A stretch of DNA of 64,000 nucleotides. Source: Stomoxys calcitrans (Eukaryota > Arthropoda > Insecta > Diptera > Muscidae). The translations under genes and the position numbers were made by a program. The notes beneath the pieces were generated by a model. The model saw only the letters and a program-made list of their open reading frames with translations. It was not told where the DNA came from and ran no database searches. The stretch spans positions 53,743,609 through 53,807,608 of the forward strand of contig NC_081554.1 of assembly GCF_963082655.1 (NCBI RefSeq). Direction: 5' to 3'. This document shows, piece by piece, positions 56,401 to 64,000 of this stretch (its first letter is position 1; each line of letters starts with the position of its first letter).

Positions 56401-59143
56401 TAAATTTTTGTTCATAAGTGCGTCAAGTTTACGGCTTTAAAAAACAAAAATTTAAGTTGATCTCGTATGCGACTTTGGATTGCGGCTTTTGCTAAGAAAA
56501 ATCAACTCTGTGTTGATGTCTGAATAAAATGACAGATAATGAAGTATACGTCAAAACAAAAATATTGCGCCTTTTTCGCTTGTTGGTGCTCAACGAATGA
56601 CAAACATAACAGGTGATTCATTCATTCATAGCAAACTTGGCGAGGCTGGCAAGCGAAAATATTGGCCATGGAGAAAAGAAATAAAAAAAATAAGGAATGT
56701 ATCAACAGTAGCATTTCTTTAGGAGGCGGCAAGTATGTATAACATATTTTAAAGACTCAATATATACAACACCATATGGAGTTATCATAAGTTAAAGCGA
56801 AATCCTCATTGTTAAATTTTTATGTAACTACAAATCGAAATGGTCGTCTGATTGGTGGAGTTTTCAAGGGCCTACTTTGTGAAAGTCTTTAGTGTTCGCT
56901 GTCGATAGGCATAGGAGTCCGAAAATTGTTGGGCTGGTGGGTGGAGGTGTACAAAATATGTTGATTGGTCAGCATTGAGCTGTAATGAATGCATCGATAC
57001 GATGCGATTGGCAGAGAAGAATATTTATCGTTGCCGTCCTCGTCATCAATGCCGACTGTGAAGAGGAGGAATGAGAGGTAAAATAATATATCCAATTGAA
57101 CACAATTTATCGACATAGGAACTCAATACTCTGTGATAAAACTTTTTGTTTTGGATAACGAGAGTTATTTTTAGGAAGCCATCTTGCAAAGTTAAATAGG
57201 TATGTAGAAAAGTTTTAAAGTACATCTGATATACTGAGCTATTTGTGCTGGAAAGCTAAATGAGTTAGAGGTAAATTATTTATATTATGAATTTTTCTAA
57301 ACAAACAAGCAATGCTGCCAACACACACCTATACATCTCACCCCACAAACTACATGATTGTTCGGCATACTCAGGCATTAACTATGACTATGCTTTGTTC
57401 ACCCACTAACTGCCTCGTTTTTATAGCAACCTATGAGTAAAACAACAAAATGTGCCGAGATATGCTTACACAAACAACACCATATAAATAATAGCGGCCA
57501 ACAACAAAACATATAATAGATATGTGCACGATGGATGGATGGGTATTATTCCGTTTTAGTTGTGCTTGCCATACATATTCTCATAGATTTTCTTTCATGC
57601 ACACACATTGGCAACCTTGCGTATGTTGAGGTGTTGTATCCTGGCGCGCGTCATTTACCAGGGCCACATGAAATTTAGAAGAAGTCTGTCACATTTTAGA
57701 AATTCCATATGTTCTTTGCTGTCGGTTGTAAACATTGCCGAGAGATACAGCCACAAAAAAACAGCACGTGGCTCTGAGCCATGCGTCAGAAAGAGATGGT
57801 TGTATGCTATGATTTATCAGAGAGTAATAGAGTTGCCATGTTAGCTGTAAAAGGAATTGGTTGCAGGATATTTTTTAAGCAAAAACGGGTAATATTTTAG
57901 CGTTTTAAACATGATAAATGATATCCATAAAGTATGAGCGAGAAGAGTTTCATGTTTATGTACATAGTTCATGATTTTTCTTATCAAATATCATTGATAA
58001 CTTTATCTCAACTTTTTATCTTTAGCTATGGATAAGTACATCTTGATTGATTAATGAAGTTTTTAGGTAAAATTAGTTTCGATTGGCGGCCTACTCATTA
58101 GTTTTCATTACGTTCGGTTGTGTTTGTGGATTAAGGTGGAATTACATACCTCGCACAGCACTTAAGGCCTAAACAGAATGAGCGTTGAGAGGCTTCGGGT
58201 AGAAAAATGGGCCTCTGCAAATAAATATCAAAAGATCAACTAGAAAAAGTGAAACTATTTTTATTTTGACGACTAAATACACTACTTACATGTGGCAGCA
58301 CAGAATTACGTTCGCTTCCAACTGTCAAAGTTGAACATTTTTTAAACTTTTCTCCGTTACTTTTGTGGGATATGTGTGGAGAATTGCATTTTTGCAACGC
58401 GGCGCTCAATAAAAAAGCTCAATGCTCACATTCTGTTCCGGCCTTTATGAGCGCATGTCAAAAAAAAAAAAAAATAAAATAGGTTAGTTTGTAATGTGTG
58501 AGTAACACAACAAATGCACGCACGCGTCTAACGGAATAAGTTAACCAACCCTCAACTTTGAACGCGTTTCAGGGAGGAAAACATTTGATTTGAATATGTT
58601 TTTGTTTACTATTCGAAGAAGTCCGTACATTATACAAATTCTTTTATGATTTTAATATTAAACCACATTATTAACAATTTCCATTGAAATTAACTATTGT
58701 ATATAAATAAGCTGATTTTTAGAAATTCGTGTGAAGCAAAAGGCGCATTGTATGTAACTCAACCCAAAGGACGCATATCGGCGCATCTGATTGTTTAAGC
58801 ATTAATAAGTGTTTCGCGTAGTATGTTACTCCAGATTTATAGTTAAGAACCATGACACAAACACAGAGCTCAAAATGGTGCGAACTAGTAGCAAACTCAA
58901 AATCAGAGTTGCACAAAACACTAATTTTGACAGATAGTTCACTCGATTTGTTGTTGTTGGGCAACTGTACTTACCTGTATCGATTTATCTTGATCAGAAC
59001 TGTGTCTTGTACGCAAAACTTTGTTTATCGATGAATAAATGCGACTTACTATCGCGAAAACTTTTTGGAAGCTGCTTTCGAGCCGTGGGCGCTCAAGCGA
59101 TTTGGTCGTAGATAATGAACGTAACAATAAGATCGACTCCATG
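56401..59143. other. Mostly non-repetitive intergenic DNA
   Basis: AT-rich, with no domain-bearing frame and no recognised repeat. TTATCGATG at 59025 and a poly-A run at 58459 are the only notable motifs. Host regulatory sequence is possible. Confidence 0.35.
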
Positions 59144-59308
59144 ACATCAACCAAGTGTACATCAACCAAGTGTACATCAACCAAGTGTACATCAACCAAG
59201 TGTACATCAACCAAGTGTACATCAACCAAGTGTACATCAACCAAGTGTACATCAACCAAGTGTACATCAACCAAGTGTACATCAACCAAGTGTACATCAA
59301 CCAAGTGT
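59144..59308. repeat. 15-bp minisatellite, 11 perfect copies
   Basis: ACATCAACCAAGTGT is repeated eleven times without a mismatch. Five of the six frames are open through it (repeats of TSTKC, HQPSV, INQVY on plus; HLVDV, TWLMY on minus), so the long frames here are produced by the array and are not evidence of a gene. Confidence 0.97.
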
Positions 59309-59730
59309 ACCCGATGTCTGGAAGATGGGCAGCGTGATCTCGCTATTGAAGCCGAGTAAGAGGGAGTGATGCAGACCAATCTCCCTTTTCTCACCAGTAG
59401 CCAAGGCTCTTGAGGGATTACTCTTCCCGAGCTTCGTTGGAGAATATCCATTCGCCGAGCATTAGCATGGACTTCGAAGACTGTGTAGCACAACAACTGC
59501 TTCGCCAACCATCGCTGTACACGTTTGCCGTGGCTTCAATCAGCCCAGGCCTTGTGCTAGGACGATCCTCGTGACACAACCCTATCGAAGGCATTCGACA
59601 CCCATGCCAAACTATTTGAAGACATCGTAAATACATCCCTCCAGCCAGGCCTGTAACGCTGGGTCGCGAATTATCTGTGTGGTCGCCGGTCATTTGTGGA
59701 ATTTACTATTCGCCAAGGCGGAGTGATATC
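59309..59730 (+). pseudogene. LINE RT fragment (motif A)
   Basis: The first in-frame residues after the array, PDVWKMGSVISLLKPS, are the RT SVIPLLKPGK box. Decayed HGFRxLCSTTTALHAI-like sequence follows, then LSKAFDTHAKLFEDIVNTSL (RT motif A, consensus DLSKAFDTVSH) and RWVANYLCGRRSFVEF. A stop interrupts PGL*RW, and motif B is missing. Confidence 0.8.
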
Positions 59731-59828
59731 GTCAGCAAAGTTTAACCCCATCAGGAGACATAGATTCATACTAGTCGTCCTCGCATTAACACCACGCCAC
59801 CTCAAGCATCGCCGGATCTAAGTCGGAA

Positions 59829-60290
59829 TCAGATCTCAGTCCCTGGGTTCTCAATGTAGACGCCGACGCCCACACTATCATCTAGCTTTGATTCATCCGT
59901 GTAGCATGATCTCCCAGATAGCAATGCCAGAGTTTCGTCAATCCAAGACTGTGCCTCTGGCAGTAGTGCCTCGCACTCAAGTTCAAGTGTTATATTAGGT
60001 ATCCGATCCGAAACCACTTCTATTCCATCCAGGTTTTCTATCTTCGCCTCGACCATACCGCGATGGTGTGACCTGCTCCTATCCTCTATCCATTCTCCCA
60101 TCGTCTTAAGTCTCATAGCCGCAATGGCTGCCCCACAATTAATCTGTATGTCTTAAGGTCAGACATCTAGAATTGTCTGCAGTACCCCAGTGGCCTTGTT
60201 CCTCATAGCCATGCCTATGCCAAGACATATGTTCTCTGGACCTGTTGTATTATCCTTAGGTTGCAATTTTGCTATTACTTACGACGCCAA
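59829..60290 (-). pseudogene. LINE RT thumb to RNase H start
   Basis: From 60290 down the minus strand covers AKLQPKDNTTGPE-like thumb sequence, MRLKTMGEWIEDRSRSHHRG, CEALLPEAQSWIDE and LLSGRSCYTDESKLDDSVGV (RNase H YTDGSK box, Gly to Glu), and stops at GTEI. The equivalent region is at 47.4-47.77 kb. Confidence 0.8.
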
Positions 60291-61320
60291 ACCACTGCGA
60301 CGTAAGTAAGTGTTGGTAACCAGCTTAACATCAACGACATTTTATCACAATAAGACGCAAAACTACCTATACAGACCGCCGAACATACGTTTCATTGCAA
60401 AATTAGTTTAGTAAAAAGTTATCTTTAACAAATTTACCTTTCACTGTCCACAATTGACAAATGTGTCATCTGTTGGCATTTGTTTGAATAGTGAAGAGTG
60501 CTGCCAATTGTCATTGTACGCATTAAAATTGCAGCCTAAAAGTATGCTTTATAACTTACCTCAAACATTTCTTCGTTTGTATATTTAATTAATAGATGTC
60601 TCCTTACATTACTCAAGACAAAAACCATTCGGCATGAGTGTTAAGATTACATGAAACGACAGATGTCGCCTCGGAATTTTTATTTTTTAAAGGACCAATT
60701 GCCACATACTAATTTAATTTTTAAATTAAACTAATATTAGTCAAATGTTTTAATTACATTTATTTATTTTTGTTTATTGCCACAGAAAAGAAGACGTGCA
60801 ACGCTTTTATTGAACTTCAGTTGGATCAAATACATCAAAAACTCTAGAAGAATTCTCAAGGATAAACAAGGTAAACTGATAAAAATTTTGATTTTTTAGA
60901 GATTTTAATGAAAACATTAAATTTTTGACTGCTTTAGTGTTGGGGACTAAATACAAAACGTAGACAGACCTAAACAAATAGTAATTTGCCACCAGGCAAA
61001 TGTATGTTATCCACCGAGAACCCTAAATGGCAATTTACAGGCAATTTGTTCGGAAGATAAGATTATGGGACCACTAAATATCTTCTGTTTTTTTGATTAG
61101 ACGCAAAGCAAAGGATATACAAGCATTTTCACGTAGTTTTGAAAGCATTTTTAAAGTTTTGGTATTTTTAAACAGAAAATTTGATTTTTTGCCATCTTTC
61201 GGGGAAATTATGATTTTAATAGAGTCTTCTAGACGGTTTAGACGGTTCGGACTCTGCAAAAAGGAAAGCCTCTTTCGATGCGTTGTTAGGTTTCCTTTGG
61301 CCCTACAAGGGTAGGCTCAT
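60291..61320. other. No recognised feature
   Basis: AT-rich spacer with only short low-information frames. Confidence 0.4.
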
Positions 61321-61527
61321 TCAAAGCTTATCACCAGCGAATGTGTGCTTTTTTGAAGATTCATAATAATAATACATATTACGAAAAAATCGTCCTTCCG
61401 GTTGTATCTTCCCATGCCAAAGCCAATTAGCTGCTTCCATAAGCCAAGCAGAGAAGGCATCGGCATCCATATCGAGGGTATGCAGATTTCGAAATAAACA
61501 ATCGCCTAATTTGTATCCATTCAATTA
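61321..61527 (-). other. Unidentified coding-like exon
   Basis: The minus frame reads NGYKLGDCLFRNLHTLDMDA, FSAWLMEAANWLWHGKIQPE and GRFFRNMYYYYESS, ending GDKL with TGA at 61321. It is rich in Trp, Tyr and acidic residues and looks like a folded-domain segment. It has no recognised family and no certain start. It could be a terminal exon of a host gene or part of a DNA transposon. Confidence 0.35.
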
Positions 61528-61554
61528 AAATATTTGTGTGCCACCATCTGTTTG

Positions 61555-61904
61555 GTTCTTTTAATTAATTGCTGTCTTTAGAAAATGAGACGAAAAAAGT
61601 CGTGATTTCGTTTGAATGCGAAAAACGACACATAACAATATCCGGTACAATATGCACACACGCACACACACAAACACATACATACTCATTCACTTTTTTG
61701 AACACACCACGGCGACACAAAAATAAGTGTTGTTGTGGTTGTTGTTGCTATTAAGCATTAATCTAATGAAGCAAGGCACAGTGGGGGTAAAATTCGATTA
61801 TGATAAAATAAGAGTGCATCCTTTTTTGTTTGAAGTAAAATTTTTTGGAGAGTACGCATAGGGCTCATGTTTTTGAATTGGAAAGTAAACCCCAAGATGG
61901 TCAA
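61555..61904. other. No gene; CA-rich microsatellite
   Basis: CACACACGCACACACACAAA lies at about 61656-61677. No coding signal is seen. Confidence 0.4.
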
Positions 61905-62115
61905 TTGGCTTCATCGGTAGTAGCGTGGACAAGCGTTAAGATGTTACAAAAGTTCCAACAGGTATGTTGTCTTCCCATAAATGGGGCTGTGAGAACCAAC
62001 ACGGCTGGGATCCTGGAAACGATTTTGTACATCTGACCCATAGACGACGTACAGATAAAGTAGGAGGCAACACACATGGCTAGGACACTAAATCACATCA
62101 TCGTCGATTGTTCGA
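61905..62115 (+). pseudogene. LINE RT thumb fragment
   Basis: SVKMLQKFQQVCCLPINGAV, RTNTAGILETILYI and, after a stop, PIDDVQIK and MARTLN match VKxLQxVQRxCCLxISGAMR, TTPTxALExILYL and APID of RNase H-type LINEs. It ends at the hairpin. Confidence 0.8.
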
Positions 62116-62123
62116 TGTCGTCG

Positions 62124-62167
62124 TTGATGTTCCATCTCGTTCTCCCACGAACGAGATGGAACATCAA
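62124..62167. repeat. 18-bp perfect hairpin, 8-nt loop
   Basis: TTGATGTTCCATCTCGTT at 62124-62141, eight bases, then the exact reverse complement at 62150-62167. It joins the LINE relic to the AT-rich array. Confidence 0.9.
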
Positions 62168-63420
62168 AATTTCATCGAAATGAAAATTTTATCAAAATGT
62201 TTTTCAAAGTTTGACAATTTTATCCAAATTTAACAATATTATCGAAATATTAAAATTTGAGAAGTTTGCCTCTGTTCCTTAGTGGAATGTTCATGGGCAA
62301 AATTTGCAATTTGCAAAAATTTTATCGAAATTTAAAAATTTTATGGAAATTTGAAATTTTTGAATTTTATCGATATTTAATAATTTTATTGAATTTATTT
62401 TTTTTTTAATTCGAAAATTGTTGCTGAATTTTATCGAAATTAAGAAATTTTATCCAATAGTCATTGAAATTTCAGTCTCTAGAAATGTCAAAATTTCCTC
62501 GAAATTTCAAAATATTATCGAGTTTCAATATTTTATCGAAATTACAAAATTTCATCAATATTTCAAAGATTTTCTTAAATTTCGAGATTTTATCGAAATT
62601 AAAAATTTTATCGAAATTAAAAATTATAAATTTTTACCGAAAATTAGGAATTTTATCGATATATAGAAATTTTTATCGAAATTAAAAACTTTATCGATCG
62701 AAATAAAAATTTCATTGAAATTTAAAAATATTGTCAAAACTAAGTAATTTCATCGTAATTTAAATATTTGATAAAAAATTTTAAATTTCTAAATTTTTAT
62801 TTGTAAATTTCGAATACGAAATTTCGAAGATGTCGAAGTAACAAAATTTAAAAAATTTTAAAATTGAAAAACTTTTCGAAATTTAAAAATATATCAAGTT
62901 ATAAAAGAAATATCAAAATCATAAAATTTTACCAAAATTTGAAAATTATATTTCAAAATTTATCGATATTTCAAAATTTATCGATATTTAAAAATTTATC
63001 GATATTTCAAAATTTATCGATATTTCAAAATTTATCGTTATTTTAAAATTTATCGATATATCAAAATTTATCGATATTTTTAATTTAAAATATTTTATGT
63101 ATCGATAAATTTTAAATATTATTTTTTTCGATATTTAAAATATTTGAAATGAAAAAGTTATCGAAATTTTAAAAATATATCAAATTAAAAAAAAAATATA
63201 TATCAAATAATCGATATTACAATTAAAAATTTATCGATATTTAAAAAATATCGAAATTTGCAAAAATTTATCACAATTTAAAAAAATTGTGTAAATTTTA
63301 AAATTTTATTGATATATGATAATTTCATTGATATTTGAAAATTTTATTGAAATTTAAAAATTTTATTAAATTTGACAATTTTGTTGAAATTTTAAAATTT
63401 TATTAAATGTTTCAAATTTC
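62168..63420. repeat. AT-rich degenerate array; 18-bp phased core
   Basis: Variants of AAAATTTTATCGAAATTT repeat for about 1.2 kb. At 62961-63076 the copies are regular: TATCGATA starts at 62961, 62979, 62997, 63015, 63051 and 63069, exactly 18 bp apart, with TATCGTTA at 63033. Three more TATCGATA octamers lie at about 62653, 63100 and 63232. Confidence 0.9.
62259..62314 (-). repeat. SINE tail fragment inside the array
   Basis: GAGAAGTTTGCCTCTGTTCC and GGAATGTTCATGGGCAAAAT match the tail of the SINE at 55468-55762. No head is present. Confidence 0.75.
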
Positions 63421-63634
63421 TCATTTTATTTCTCATTAGAGATTTTTGCAATGGAAAAACCAAAAGAAACCACAACGCCAACCATAGTGTGGCGCATTTT
63501 GACATCATCGGACATTTTTAGGTGTGTAGGTTTCTAAGGCCGTTCGTTGTACTTATTCGAGTTCATTACGAAAATGCCTTTATGATATAAGCTGTAAAAC
63601 TGTAAGCCCGCTCGACACACTGTCTACTAGCTTT

Positions 63635-63965
63635 TTTATACCCACCACCGAAGGATGGTGGTATAAATGATCGTCGTAAAAATCTAAGACGATCCGTCTG
63701 TACGACTGTTCGTTGAAATCACGCTACAGTCTTTAAAAATGGAGATATTGAGCTGAAATTTTGCACAGATTCTTTTTTTGTCCATAAGCAGGTTAATTTC
63801 GAAGATGAACTATATCGGGCTATATCTTGATATAGCCCCCATACAGACCGATCTGCCGATTTAAGGTCTTAGGCCCATAGAAGCTACATATATTTTTCGA
63901 TTTTGCCAAAAATTTGAGACATTGTAAAATTTAATTTTTTAAAATTTTTTATCCCTGAAATTTTT
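63635..63965 (+). repeat. Family A copy, start and leader
   Basis: TATACCCACCACCGAAGGAT, CTAAGACGATCCGTCTGTAC and GATATAGCCCCCATACAGAC. It runs into AT-rich sequence at the window edge. Confidence 0.8.
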
Positions 63966-64000
63966 ACTTTTCTGAAAAATACCTAGAAATTCAACTTTCC

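Noticed and set aside
58939..59508. 189-codon minus frame across the minisatellite
   Set aside because: Its length comes from a 15-bp repeat without stops; the flanks show antisense LINE sequence and no domain.

Overview
This is eukaryotic, AT-rich, repeat-dense DNA, most likely from a calyptrate (muscid) fly such as Musca or Stomoxys. The identification is inferred from three things: a fly-type TALE homeobox gene with a 73-bp intron and fly-style splice sites, arrays of the kind 'GATATAGCTCCCATATAAACCGATCTCCCG' that I associate with muscid genomes, and Tc1/mariner and jockey-superfamily LINE remains. No bacterial operon, CRISPR array or rRNA is visible. A 200-base assembly gap lies at 31190-31389.

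Only one host protein-coding gene is well supported. It is a Mohawk/CG11617-type TALE homeobox gene on the minus strand, with three coding exons (9168-9125, 7202-6306, 6232-5851) and a predicted product of 440 residues. Its 1.9-kb first intron has filled with dispersed repeats and two local tandem duplications. Three short open frames (16794-17006, 17522-17665, 61321-61527) look coding-like but could not be identified. Most other open frames are transposon remains or chance.

The rest is largely a layered transposon graveyard. (i) RNase H-bearing jockey-superfamily LINE pieces occur on both strands (1.8, 11.5-13.7, 18.4-19, 21.9-23.9, 27.6-29.5, 33.5-35.7, 39.6-40.4, 42, 44.2-44.8, 46.7-47.8, 53.3-56.4, 59.3-60.3, 61.9-62.1 kb). 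Separate remains of a jockey-type RT lie at 51 kb and RTE-like RT at 45.3 and 52.6 kb. (ii) A near-complete mariner (20188-21432) carries one frameshift, and a 236-bp MITE with the same ends (23640-23875) lies nearby. (iii) A second Tc1/mariner-type family is present as a decayed copy (24049-24697) and as a 607-bp palindromic derivative with apparently perfect 195-bp arms (50329-50935). (iv) A tRNA-derived SINE occurs in three copies with heads, two with target-site duplications, plus two tail-only fragments. (v) Families A and B, here named only for this report, are dispersed arrays with about 150-bp and 300-bp internal periods. (vi) Families B2, C and D are other dispersed repeats. (vii) Simple and satellite arrays include an 11-copy 15-bp minisatellite (59144-59308) and an AT-rich array with an 18-bp TATCGATA period (62961-63076).

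The nesting gives a relative order. SINEs sit inside LINE relics, a family A copy interrupts an older palindromic element at 14.4-16.6 kb, a family C copy interrupts a family A copy at 26.6 kb, and the 50.3-kb palindromic transposon sits in a family A palindrome. I found no new multi-gene system. The most unusual items are the palindromised transposon, the nested fold-back element, the phased TATCGATA array, the minisatellite beside an RT fragment, and small snap-back inversions.
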